Part shown: piece after piece, positions 1-6,777 of the stretch
Layout of the letters: each line of letters starts with the position of its first letter
Numbering within the stretch: the stretch's first letter is position 1
Origin: Betaproteobacteria bacterium
Lineage (GTDB): Bacteria; Pseudomonadota; Gammaproteobacteria; Burkholderiales; SG8-39
DNA: 12,141 bases
Direction: 5' to 3'
NCBI GenBank assembly: GCA_019237595.1
Contig: JAFAGU010000162.1
Coordinates: forward strand, 1 to 12,141
Program-made: the position numbers and the translations under genes
The notes under the pieces: generated by a model
The model's database searches: none
Told to the model about the DNA's origin: nothing
The model's input: only the letters and a program-made list of their open reading frames with translations

Positions 1-329
1 GCCGCCAGCCCTACGAGCCGGATGCGCGCGAGCGCCGCCTGCTCGGCCTGGGTGGCGCGGAACAGTCGACGCTCTACCGCGCGGTCGGATGCGAGCAATG
101 CGACTACCAGGGCTATCGCGGCCGCTCGAGCATCCTCGAGCTCCTGAAGATCGACCCGGGCATCGACGAGCTGATCGCGCGCCGGGCCACCGCGCGCGAG
201 ATCCTCACGGCCGCGCGGGCGAAGGGCTTCAAGACCCTCGCCGACGACGGCGTGCGCCTCGTGCGTGCCGGCGCGACGAGCCTGGAGGAAGTCATGCGGG
301 TGGTGGACCTCACCGACCGCATGGCCTGA
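1..329 (+). CDS. gspE: GspE/PilB-family secretion ATPase, C-terminal end (5' partial)
   Basis: Frame 3 is open from the window edge to the TGA at 327-329 and encodes the last 108 residues of a type II secretion / type IV pilus assembly ATPase. The sequence shows a GCEQC motif (codons 90-101) followed by GYRGR and an ILELL stretch. This matches the C-terminal zinc-binding region and following segment of GspE/PilB/MshE, where a CxxC pair precedes GY-x-GR and I-x-E. The tail (TAREILTAARAKGFKTLADDG, then a LEEVMRVV helix) is also typical of the family. The Walker A and B motifs and the first CxxC pair would lie upstream of the window. In the family, this cytoplasmic hexamer powers pseudopilin assembly through the GspF platform encoded 20 bp downstream. 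Family assignment is secure; whether the machine is T2SS, T4P or MSHA type is not decided by this fragment. Confidence 0.9.
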   Translation, partial: RQPYEPDARERRLLGLGGAEQSTLYRAVGCEQCDYQGYRGRSSILELLKIDPGIDELIARRATAREILTAARAKGFKTLADDGVRLVRAGATSLEEVMRVVDLTDRMA

Positions 330-349
330 GCAGGTTCCAGGGAAACTCC

Positions 350-1555
350 ATGCCTTTGTTTAGCTACAAGGCCGTTGACGCGAACGGGAAGGCCGTGCTC
401 GGCCGCGTCGAGGCGGTGAACCTCTTCGACTTGGAGCAGCGCCTCACGCGCATGGGCCTGGACCTCGTGAGCGGTGCCCCCTCGGCGCAGCGCTCGCGCC
501 TGATCGGCGGAAGCCGCGTCCCCCGCCAGGATCTCATCAACTTCTGCTTCCACCTGGAGCAGCTCGCGAGCGCCGGCGTTCCCGTCCTCGAAGGCCTCCA
601 CGACCTGCGCGAGAGCGTCGACCATCCGCGCTTCCGCGAGGTCGTCTCCGGGCTCATCGAGTCGATCGAGGGCGGGCGCAGCTTCTCGCAGGCGCTCGGC
701 GAGTTCCCGGAAGTGTTCAGCAAGGTGTTCGTGAGCCTCGTGCGCGCCGGGGAGCAGACCGGAAAGCTGCCGGAAGTGCTGAATAACCTCAACGAGTCGC
801 TCAAATGGGAGGACGAGCTCGCCGCCCAGACGAAGAAGCTCTTCATGTATCCGATGATCGTCGGCGGCATCGTGCTCGCGGTCACGTTCTTCCTCATGGT
901 CTACCTCGTGCCGCAGATGGCGGGCTTCATCCGCAACATGGGTCAGGCGGTCCCGCTGCAGACCCAGATCCTCATCGCCGTCTCGGCGTTCTTCGTCGAC
1001 TACTGGTGGGCGATCCTCGCGGCACCCTTTGCCATCTGGGCCGCTCTTCGCGCGGCCACGCGCGGCAACCCGGCAATCGCGTACGCCATCGACCGCTACA
1101 AGATCACCATGCCGGTGCTCGGGCCGATCCTGCGCAAGATCATCCTCTCGCGCTTCGCCTCGAGCTTCGCGATGATGTACGCCTCGGGCATCACGGTGCT
1201 CGACGCCATCCGCAGCTGCGAGGAGATCATGGGGAACCGCCCGCTCGAGTACGCGCTGCGCACCGCCGGGCAGCAGATCGCGGAGGGAAAGAACGTCACC
1301 GCCGCCTTCCAGGACCTCGGCCTCTTCCCGCCGCTCGTCATCAGGATGCTGCGCATCGGCGAGAACACCGGCGCGCTTGATCGGGCGCTGCTCAACGTCA
1401 CGTATTTCTACAACCGCGAGGTGCGCGACGCCATCGCGAAGCTGCAGGCGATGATCCAGCCCGCGCTCACGGTGGTCCTCGGCCTGATCCTCGCCTGGAT
1501 CATGCTCTCGGTGCTCGGGCCGGTCTACGACTCCATCTCGAAGATGAAGTTCTAG
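350..1555 (+). CDS. gspF: GspF/PilC-family inner-membrane platform protein
   Basis: A 401-residue protein of normal length for GspF/PilC/MshG. It opens with the family's usual start, MPLFSYKAVDANGK, which with an AGGGA ribosome site at 339-343 decides the ATG at 350 over upstream in-frame starts. Two homologous GspF domains lie at about residues 62-185 and 265-388; each has the G-E-x-T-G motif (AGEQTGKLPEVL at 133-144, IGENTGALDRAL at 336-347). Hydrophobic spans at about 168-187, 206-232 and 371-391 fit the three-helix topology. In the family this protein sits in the inner membrane, contacts the ATPase and feeds pseudopilins into the growing fibre. It lies 20 bp after the ATPase gene and 6 bp before the next gene, so all three are probably co-transcribed. 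The family call is certain; the symbol is generic and could equally be pilC or mshG. Confidence 0.95.
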   Translation: MPLFSYKAVDANGKAVLGRVEAVNLFDLEQRLTRMGLDLVSGAPSAQRSRLIGGSRVPRQDLINFCFHLEQLASAGVPVLEGLHDLRESVDHPRFREVVSGLIESIEGGRSFSQALGEFPEVFSKVFVSLVRAGEQTGKLPEVLNNLNESLKWEDELAAQTKKLFMYPMIVGGIVLAVTFFLMVYLVPQMAGFIRNMGQAVPLQTQILIAVSAFFVDYWWAILAAPFAIWAALRAATRGNPAIAYAIDRYKITMPVLGPILRKIILSRFASSFAMMYASGITVLDAIRSCEEIMGNRPLEYALRTAGQQIAEGKNVTAAFQDLGLFPPLVIRMLRIGENTGALDRALLNVTYFYNREVRDAIAKLQAMIQPALTVVLGLILAWIMLSVLGPVYDSISKMKF

Positions 1556-1561
1556 GCGCGG

Positions 1562-3115
1562 ATGACCGAGAAGCGCATTCTCTACTTCACGGGCGATGGG
1601 CACGCCGCCTATCGCTGCACGCGCTCCGCGCTCGAGCACGAGGCGAGCTTCACCCCCGACGAGCCAGGTCTCGCCAGCTTCCGCGCCTACGTTGCGCGCC
1701 ATTCCAAGGCGCTCTTCAGCTTCATCGCCGATCTCGCCGGGGAGGACTTCCACGAGGACCAGATCCCGATGCTGCGCGGCTCGGATCGGGAGGCGGTCGT
1801 TCGCCGGCGCCTCGCGCAGCGCTATCGCGACCTGCGCCTCGCGGCGGCGCTCTCGCTCGGAAGCGTATCGGCCGGAGAGCGCAAGAACGAGCGGCTGCTC
1901 CTCGCCTCGTTCTCGAGCCCGGAGCAGGTGACGCCCTGGATCGATGCCATCGACGAGGCGGGCGCGCGCCTCGCCGGCTTCTACTCCGTGCCGCTGCTAG
2001 CGCCGGCCCTCGCCACCCGGCTCGGCGCGAAGGGCGGGCGCGCGTTCGTCGTGACCGCCGACCGTGCCGGCCTGCGCCAATGCTTTGTCGACGAGGGCAA
2101 GCTGCGCTTCGGGCGCCTGGAGCGCGTTGGCGAGATGACGCCGCAAGCCTTGTCCGCCTTCGTGCGCTCCGAGACGCAGCGCCTGTCGCAGTACCTGATG
2201 ACGCTTCGCGCGCTCCCGCGAGAGGGCGCGCCGGTCAACGTGCTCGTCGTGGCGCCGAAGGGCCAGAAAGCGGCTTTCCAGCGCTCGCTCGTCTCCGACG
2301 CCCGCCTGGCCTTCCACACGGTCGACATCGATGAAGCCACCGATGCCGTGGGCCTCTCCGAGCTCCCCGCTGCGGCGGGCGCAGAAGCGCTCTACCTGCA
2401 TCTGGCGGCCCACCATCCGCCGCGCGAGCAGTTTGCGAGTCGCGAGGACACGCGGCGATATTTCTTCTGGAAGCTGCAGCGCGGGCTCGTGGTCGCCGGC
2501 GCGGCGGCCTTCGCCGCCTGCGCGCTCTACGCGGGGAACCGGTGGCTCCAGGCCTCCCAGCTCGAGACGAGCGCGGAGCAGCAGGCCCAGCAGGCCCGGC
2601 AGGCCGCCTCGCAGTACGAGCGGATCACGGCCGGCTTTCCCGTGACGCAGACTTCGACCGAGAACCTGAAGGTCGCGGTCGTGGAGTTCCTGCGCATTGC
2701 CGAGCGAAGCCCGCCGCCCGAAGCCGCGTTCGTCCACGTATCGCGGGTGCTCGAGAAGTTTCCGCAGATGGATCTCGAGGCGCTGACGTGGAGCGTCGGC
2801 ACGCCCGAGCGCCGCACGGAAGCGAAGCCGGCGCCATCGGTCGCGCCGCCGGGCAAGCCGGGCGCCGGCGCGGAGCTCGCGGTGATCGTCGAGATCGCCG
2901 GCCGGGTGAACGCCACCCAGCGCAACGACTATCGGGGCATCACCGAACAGGTGCAGCGCTTCGCTGGAGCGCTCGCGAGCGGCGGCTACGAGCTCATCCG
3001 CACGCAGCTTCCCTTCGACATCACTTCCGAGGGCACGCTGACCGGGGACATCGGCGGCAGCGAAACGACCGATGCGCCGCGCTTCACCATCGTCGTGGCG
3101 AGGAGACTGCCTTGA
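1562..3115 (+). CDS. GspL-like protein (PilM-like plus PilN-like in one chain)
   Basis: A 517-residue protein with the build of GspL/MshI: a cytoplasmic part (about 1-305), one membrane helix (about 307-325, VVAGAAAFAACALYAG), a Gln/Ala-rich coiled coil (about 328-356) and a periplasmic domain (about 365-515) split by a Pro/Ala-rich linker at 420-437. The N-terminal half alternates strands and helices (FVVTADRAG at 162-170, NVLVVAPKG at 226-234), as expected of the actin-like PilM/GspL cytoplasmic fold. I cannot confirm nucleotide-binding motifs, and identity is too low for certainty. In type IV pili these two halves are separate PilM and PilN proteins; in T2SS they are fused as GspL. It would bridge the ATPase to the periplasmic PilO-like partner encoded next. 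Its start lies 6 bp after gspF, and its TGA overlaps the next start as TTGA. The assignment rests on architecture and gene order. Confidence 0.7.
   Translation: MTEKRILYFTGDGHAAYRCTRSALEHEASFTPDEPGLASFRAYVARHSKALFSFIADLAGEDFHEDQIPMLRGSDREAVVRRRLAQRYRDLRLAAALSLGSVSAGERKNERLLLASFSSPEQVTPWIDAIDEAGARLAGFYSVPLLAPALATRLGAKGGRAFVVTADRAGLRQCFVDEGKLRFGRLERVGEMTPQALSAFVRSETQRLSQYLMTLRALPREGAPVNVLVVAPKGQKAAFQRSLVSDARLAFHTVDIDEATDAVGLSELPAAAGAEALYLHLAAHHPPREQFASREDTRRYFFWKLQRGLVVAGAAAFAACALYAGNRWLQASQLETSAEQQAQQARQAASQYERITAGFPVTQTSTENLKVAVVEFLRIAERSPPPEAAFVHVSRVLEKFPQMDLEALTWSVGTPERRTEAKPAPSVAPPGKPGAGAELAVIVEIAGRVNATQRNDYRGITEQVQRFAGALASGGYELIRTQLPFDITSEGTLTGDIGGSETTDAPRFTIVVARRLP
3101..3106 (+). promoter_or_regulatory. 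Shine-Dalgarno site fixing a TTG start
   Basis: AGGAGA sits 5 bp before the TTG at 3112, inside the last codons of the preceding gene. It is the strongest ribosome site in the window. Together with the TTGA overlap it decides the start of the PilO-like gene; the same frame is open far upstream with other possible starts that lack such a site. Confidence 0.75.
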
Positions 3116-3720
3116 ACCTCACCCGCGAAGAGCTCAGGCAGCTCCTGGTGCCTGCCGTCGTGGCGCTCGCGCTCCTGGGTGCAGGCATCGCGCTCATCTG
3201 GGCCGCCGGACGGGCGCAGCAGGCGGCGCGCACGGATCTCGCCCAGGCGCAGCTCGAGCGCCAGCGAAACGCCGAGCGGCTCGCGCGTATCGCCGAGGAG
3301 GAGCGGGAGGTGCGCGAGAAGGTCGAGGTCTATCGGCGCCTGCGCCAGCTCAACGTCCTGGGCGAGGAAAAGCGCCTGGAATGGGCCGATGCCATGACGC
3401 GCATCCGGCGCGACCGGGAGCTGCTCGACCTGCGGTACCGGGTGGACAAGCAGCGTCGGCTCACTTCCCTTCCGGCGAAGCCGGGTAACGTCGATTTCTA
3501 TGCGAGCACCATGAAGGTCGATCTCGCCTTGCTGCACGAGGAAGACCTGCTGCGCTTCCTGGCCGATCTGCGGGCCTCGGGCAATGCGTACTACGCGGTG
3601 AAGCGCTGCGCGCTGACGCGCACCGGTCAATCCGCGAGCGGCGGCGCCATCGCGCCCCGGCTGCGGGCCGATTGCGACATCGACCTGGTCACGCTCATCG
3701 ATCAGGGAGCCAAGCCATGA
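3112..3720 (+). CDS. PilO/GspM/MshJ-like inner-membrane protein
   Basis: From the TTG at 3112 this encodes 202 residues. A short cytoplasmic tail is followed by a membrane helix at about 11-32, then a highly charged coiled coil at about 35-80 rich in Glu, Arg and Gln. A C-terminal alpha/beta domain follows (about 125-198), with the strand FYASTMKVDLALL, the helix EEDLLRFLADLRASG and the strand DCDIDLVTLI. A single N-terminal anchor, coiled coil and ferredoxin-like end is the plan of PilO, GspM and MshJ. These pair with PilN or GspL in the periplasm, which fits its place after the GspL-like gene. The start overlaps the upstream stop (TTGA) and its stop overlaps the next start (ATGA), suggesting coupled translation and fixed stoichiometry. 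Sequence identity to known PilO is not obvious by eye; the call rests on architecture and context. Confidence 0.7.
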   Translation: MNLTREELRQLLVPAVVALALLGAGIALIWAAGRAQQAARTDLAQAQLERQRNAERLARIAEEEREVREKVEVYRRLRQLNVLGEEKRLEWADAMTRIRRDRELLDLRYRVDKQRRLTSLPAKPGNVDFYASTMKVDLALLHEEDLLRFLADLRASGNAYYAVKRCALTRTGQSASGGAIAPRLRADCDIDLVTLIDQGAKP

Positions 3721-4154
3721 AGCGCTTAGCCGCGGCGATGTTCGTCGCGACATTCGGCGCTGCGGCGCCGGCCGGCGCGCAGGAGCCGCTTGGCAGGCTT
3801 TTCTTCACGCCCGAGCAGCGCCAGGCGCTCGACGCGCGGCGAAAGGCGCGCCTGCCGGACAAGCCCTCCGGCCCGGCCGCCGCAACGCCGCACGTTCGGC
3901 TGGACGGATACGTCAAGCGCTCCGACGGGCGCTCGACCGTATGGGTGAACGGCGAGTCCGTTCCCGAGACCGTGCAGGCGGATTCCCCGCGGATCGGTGC
4001 CGCGGGCCGCGACTCGCGCGTGTCCGTCAACGCGGGCGACGGCGGAGGCCGCGTCGAGCTGAAGCCCGGCGAGGTCCTCGACCGCGGCAGCGGCGAAGTC
4101 CGCGACGTCCTCGGGGACGGCGAAATCCGCGTTCGCCGCAACCGCGCCCCGTGA
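3717..4154 (+). CDS. Small exported MshK/PilP-like protein
   Basis: A 145-residue protein starting at the ATG of an ATGA overlap, with an AGGGAG ribosome site at 3704-3709. Residues 1-21 form a signal peptide (KR, then an Ala-rich core, then AGA before QEP), so the mature protein is periplasmic; there is no lipobox cysteine. A Pro/Ala-rich linker (about 45-57) is followed by a small beta domain containing LDGYVKRSDGRSTVWVNG (about 62-79) and VELKPGEVLD (about 113-122). A short beta domain with a G-x-V-x-R-SDGRSTVWVNG strand pair resembles MshK and, more distantly, the HR domain of GspC/PilP, which contacts the secretin. Place in the operon directly after the PilO-like gene supports this. Its stop overlaps the next start (GTGA). 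Function is inferred from context and a partial motif match, so a link to the secretin is probable but unproven. Confidence 0.65.
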   Translation: MKRLAAAMFVATFGAAAPAGAQEPLGRLFFTPEQRQALDARRKARLPDKPSGPAAATPHVRLDGYVKRSDGRSTVWVNGESVPETVQADSPRIGAAGRDSRVSVNAGDGGGRVELKPGEVLDRGSGEVRDVLGDGEIRVRRNRAP

Positions 4155-5875
4155 ACGCCCGGCGCGAGCGCGGCGTAGCGCTCATCGCCTTCATGGCGAT
4201 CATCGTCCTCTCGCTCTCCTGGATGCTCGTGTCGCGGCTGAACGCGGCGTCGGCCACGGTCACGGCCAAGAATCGCGAGCACAACGCCGCCGTGCTGGGC
4301 GTCGCCAAGCAGGCGCTGATCGGCTACGTCGCCTCGCAAGCGACTCTTCGCTCGGAGAACAATCCGGGCGCGCTGCCCTGCCCGGAACCGATTTCGAGCG
4401 CAGGCACGGCCGCGCTCGAGGGCATTGCGGCCGCAAGCTGCACGACGCCGGCGGTGGGCCGCCTCCCGTGGCGCACGCTCGGCATCGAGGCGCCCTTGGA
4501 CGCCAACAACGAGCCGCTGTGGTACGTCGTCTCCCCTGGCTGGGCACCCGCGACGCCGGGAGCGTTCCTGACGATCAATTCCAATACCGCTGGCCAGCTC
4601 ACCGTCGACGGCTCGGCGAACGCCGCCGTCGCACTCATCGTGGCGCCCGGCGCGGCCATGAACGTAGCGGCCGCCGCGGGGTGCACCGCACGGCAGCAGG
4701 CCCGCAGCGCTCCCTCCGCCGCAATGAACCCGCTCGACTACCTCGAGTGCTACAGCCTTGGGTCGCCGGGTAGCTTCGTAACGAGGGGCGCGAGCGCGTC
4801 GTTCAACGACCAGGCCGTCGTCCTCACGACCGCGGATGTGCTGCCGGGCCTCGAGGCGGCTGTGGCCGATCGCCTGGCTCGCGAAGTCGCGCCCGCGCTG
4901 CGGTCCATGTATGGCGCGATTCCGGCGTGGAACCTCACGAGCCTTCACCCGGTGTTCCCATTCGCGGCTTCCTTTGATCCCTCGTCCGTGTATGAAGGGG
5001 CCATCGGCAACCGCGAAGGCCTCGTGCCGATGTCGCGCTCCAGCGCCTGCGCCGGCGGATATCCCGGGTGCCCGCCGATCAATGCAGCGTTGACCGTCTG
5101 GGGTTCGGCAAGCGCCTCGCAAACCGGCGGAACGGTCACGATGACGAGCGCAACCTGCTCGCTCGTTCCCGCCGGCGATCCTACGACGCTGAGCTGCGAC
5201 GTCACCGCTCCAAACACGAGCGGCACGCTCACCCTCAAGCCGCAGGCGACCATCAACCCTTTCCGCGCCCTGCGTACGGTATCGACGGCGACCACGCAGG
5301 GAGCGACGGGAACAGCCGGAGCATCGGCCGCGCTAGTGCCGGTCAGCGGTGGCGCGAGTGGCTTCAACCCTTGCACCGGCGCCTGGACAATTGATTCCAG
5401 CGGCGCGACGCTCTCCTGCGAAGGCGCCGTGACCCTAGACGCGACCGTCTGCCCGGCCTGCCCCAACATCTCGTTCACGGTCAGCGTCACCATCCCTTCC
5501 CAAGGCGCGCTGCTCGCCGATCATCCGCTCACCGATCCCTCCGATGCGACCACCGGCTGGTTCGTCAGAAACCAGTGGTACCAGCTCGCCTACTACGCAG
5601 TATCGGCGAGCCATCTCGCGGGCGGCCCGCTCGCGTGCAGCGGCTTGGCGTGCCTGAGCGTCACCAACCTGTCGCCGGCGACCGAGCGGCGGGCGCTCCT
5701 CATTCTCGCCGGACGGCTGCTTCCGGCTCAGGTGGCTGCCGGCGGCCTGCGTCCGAGCACCAACCTCGCCTACTACCTCGAGAACAGCGCGAACCGGGAC
5801 CACGACAACACCTATGTCTCGGCGCCGGCCAACGCGACGACCAACGATCGCTTCGTGATCGTGGACAGCAACTGA
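4151..5875 (+). CDS. Large GspK/PilX-like pseudopilin, copy A
   Basis: A 574-residue protein from the GTG at 4151 (GTGA overlap, no clear ribosome site, so probably coupled). The N-terminus is ARRERG followed by an apolar helix (about 9-29). This looks like a prepilin peptidase site after Gly8, but Ala13 replaces the usual Glu at +5, as in tip pseudopilins of GspK or PilX type. Next come an AKQALIGYV helix (52-60), LPCP (75-78), PWRTLG (106-111) and a module at 119-230 (LWYVV, LIVAPGA, YLE, FNDQ). A Thr/Ser-rich insert with several Cys pairs covers about 300-440, and a second copy of the module lies at about 470-573 (YYAV, LLILAG, YLE, TNDR). There are 14 cysteines, suggesting disulfides in the periplasm. 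Later starts such as the ATG at 4193 would cut the signal. It is much larger than ordinary minor pilins; the exact family is not recognised. Confidence 0.72.
   Translation: MNARRERGVALIAFMAIIVLSLSWMLVSRLNAASATVTAKNREHNAAVLGVAKQALIGYVASQATLRSENNPGALPCPEPISSAGTAALEGIAAASCTTPAVGRLPWRTLGIEAPLDANNEPLWYVVSPGWAPATPGAFLTINSNTAGQLTVDGSANAAVALIVAPGAAMNVAAAAGCTARQQARSAPSAAMNPLDYLECYSLGSPGSFVTRGASASFNDQAVVLTTADVLPGLEAAVADRLAREVAPALRSMYGAIPAWNLTSLHPVFPFAASFDPSSVYEGAIGNREGLVPMSRSSACAGGYPGCPPINAALTVWGSASASQTGGTVTMTSATCSLVPAGDPTTLSCDVTAPNTSGTLTLKPQATINPFRALRTVSTATTQGATGTAGASAALVPVSGGASGFNPCTGAWTIDSSGATLSCEGAVTLDATVCPACPNISFTVSVTIPSQGALLADHPLTDPSDATTGWFVRNQWYQLAYYAVSASHLAGGPLACSGLACLSVTNLSPATERRALLILAGRLLPAQVAAGGLRPSTNLAYYLENSANRDHDNTYVSAPANATTNDRFVIVDSN
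4505..4828 (+). repeat. Head module, first copy in large pseudopilin A
   Basis: Residues 119-226 of copy A hold, in order, LWYVV, QLTVDG, ALIVAPGA, YLEC and FNDQAVVL. The same order recurs at 5558-5872. The repeat is visible at protein level only; the DNA has diverged. Confidence 0.55.
5558..5872 (+). repeat. Head module, second copy in large pseudopilin A
   Basis: Residues 470-574 hold LAYYAVSASH, CLSV, ALLILAGRLLP, LAYYLENSAN and TNDRFVIVDSN. This order matches the first copy at 4505-4828. It lies after the cysteine-rich insert and the conserved DHPLTDP-x-DATTGWF stretch. Confidence 0.55.
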
Positions 5876-5883
5876 TCGCCGGC

Positions 5884-6666
5884 ATGGACGGCCGCCGTTC
5901 CGCGAGCGCCTCGCCCGGCTTCACGCTCGTGGAGCTCGCGGTGGTGCTCGCGATCGTGGGCCTGCTGCTCGGCGGGCTCATGTACACGCTCTCGGCGCAG
6001 ACGGACCAGCGCACGTTCGAGGACACTCGCGCGCGGCTCGAGCAGGCGCGCGAGCTCCTCCTGTCGTTCGCCGTGGTGAACGGCCGGCTGCCGTGCCCTG
6101 CCACGTCGACAAGCGCCGGCGACGAATCGCCTGCCGGCGGTATCGGGGGCTGTACCACCTACTATGGCGGCGCGACGACCGGCTACCTGCCCGCCAAGGC
6201 GATCGGCTTCCAGCAGGTCGACAGCAGCGGGTTCGCCGTGGACGCCTGGGGAAATCGCCTTCGCTACGCCGTCGCCTCGGCCCTGGACACGACGGTCGCG
6301 ACCTGCACGACGCCCGTCCTGCCGCATTTCACGACCAGCACCAATCTCAAGCAGAACGGCATCACCTGCCGGCCCAACGACCTCATCGTCTGCAAGCAGG
6401 CCTCCGCGGCGCTCGATTGCGGAGGCGTGGCGAACCAGGTGACCGGCCAGAAGCTGATCGCGGCGATCGTATTCTCCACCGGCAAGAATGGCGCCGCCGG
6501 CGGTGCCAGTGCCGACGAGACGGCGAATTTGGACGGCAACTCCGTCTTCGTGTTCCACGCCCCGGTTCCCGCCGGCTCCCCTAGCGGAGAGTTCGACGAC
6601 CAGTTCAGCTGGGTGACGGCGGGCGAGCTCTATGGCCGGCTCATCGCGGCCGGCCAGCTTCCGTAG
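5884..6666 (+). CDS. Class III pseudopilin, small, copy A
   Basis: A 260-residue prepilin from the ATG at 5884, 8 bp after the large pseudopilin stop. No good ribosome site is seen, so translation may depend on coupling. The short leader ends in PGFTLVELAV: peptidase cleavage is expected after Gly12, Phe13 becomes N-methylated +1 and Glu17 is the canonical +5 Glu, followed by an apolar helix to about 36. The head domain has an ARELLLSFAVVNGRLPCPA segment (55-73), YLPAKAIGF (101-109), AWGNRLRYAV (121-130), LIAAIVFSTGKNG (191-203), NLDGNSVFVF (215-224), EFDDQFSWVT (236-245) and a GRLI end. Six cysteines (71, 90, 141, 162, 170, 179) suggest disulfides. It is longer than the usual GspG/H (roughly 140-170 residues). 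The leader makes the class certain; which pseudopilin role it fills (major or minor) is unknown. Confidence 0.9.
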   Translation: MDGRRSASASPGFTLVELAVVLAIVGLLLGGLMYTLSAQTDQRTFEDTRARLEQARELLLSFAVVNGRLPCPATSTSAGDESPAGGIGGCTTYYGGATTGYLPAKAIGFQQVDSSGFAVDAWGNRLRYAVASALDTTVATCTTPVLPHFTTSTNLKQNGITCRPNDLIVCKQASAALDCGGVANQVTGQKLIAAIVFSTGKNGAAGGASADETANLDGNSVFVFHAPVPAGSPSGEFDDQFSWVTAGELYGRLIAAGQLP

Positions 6667-6777
6667 ACCTATTTATCTTTTTTTCCGTTTATCCTTTCGT
6701 CTCAGCGCGCGCGGTGATCTTTTTGTCTAACGGCACGATACGTGTCATCAATAGGGGCCGGACACTGAGACCTCCTC
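6667..6777 (+). promoter_or_regulatory. AT-rich gap between the two pseudopilin pairs
   Basis: A 111 bp non-coding stretch, the only sizeable one in the first 9.4 kb. It begins with a pyrimidine tract holding two TTTATC copies and a run of eight T (6677-6684), far poorer in GC than its surroundings. It continues with TTGTCT (6723-6728, a weak -35 match), the small palindrome CACG-ATA-CGTG (6734-6744) and a possible GTGTC/GACAC stem (6742-6746 with 6761-6765). No convincing -10 box is present at the right spacing. It could hold a promoter for pair B or mark the duplication joint. Its role is not established. Confidence 0.35.

Larger units (their letters stand above)
4151..6666 (+). repeat. Pseudopilin pair A of a tandem duplication
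   Basis: This unit (large plus small pseudopilin gene) is paralogous in order, size and sequence to the unit at 6778-9421. A hand alignment of the small proteins' first 62 residues from the GFTLVE site gives 44 identities. The large proteins share VSRLNAAS, AKQALIGYVA, GALPCPE, PWRT-x-G, LWYVV and DHPL-x-DP. A 17-base identity occurs at 4232-4248 and 6895-6911. Confidence 0.85.

Noticed and set aside
113..1753. Long antisense open frame (546 codons) over gspF
   Set aside because: Arg/Glu/His-rich, no recognisable motif; a shadow of GC-rich coding on the opposite strand.
6630..6690. Possible rho-independent terminator: GGCCGG/CCGGCC inverted repeat followed by a T-run
   Set aside because: The repeat lies inside the coding sequence and the T-run begins about 20 bases after the stem, too far for a standard terminator.
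6704..6713. Short alternating GC run
   Set aside because: Too short to claim Z-DNA or a functional repeat in a GC-rich genome.
6770..6776. ACCTCCT before the TTG start, a perfect Shine-Dalgarno on the opposite strand
   Set aside because: On the minus strand it is followed by a GTG whose frame stops after five codons, so no gene uses it. On the + strand it cannot act as a ribosome site.
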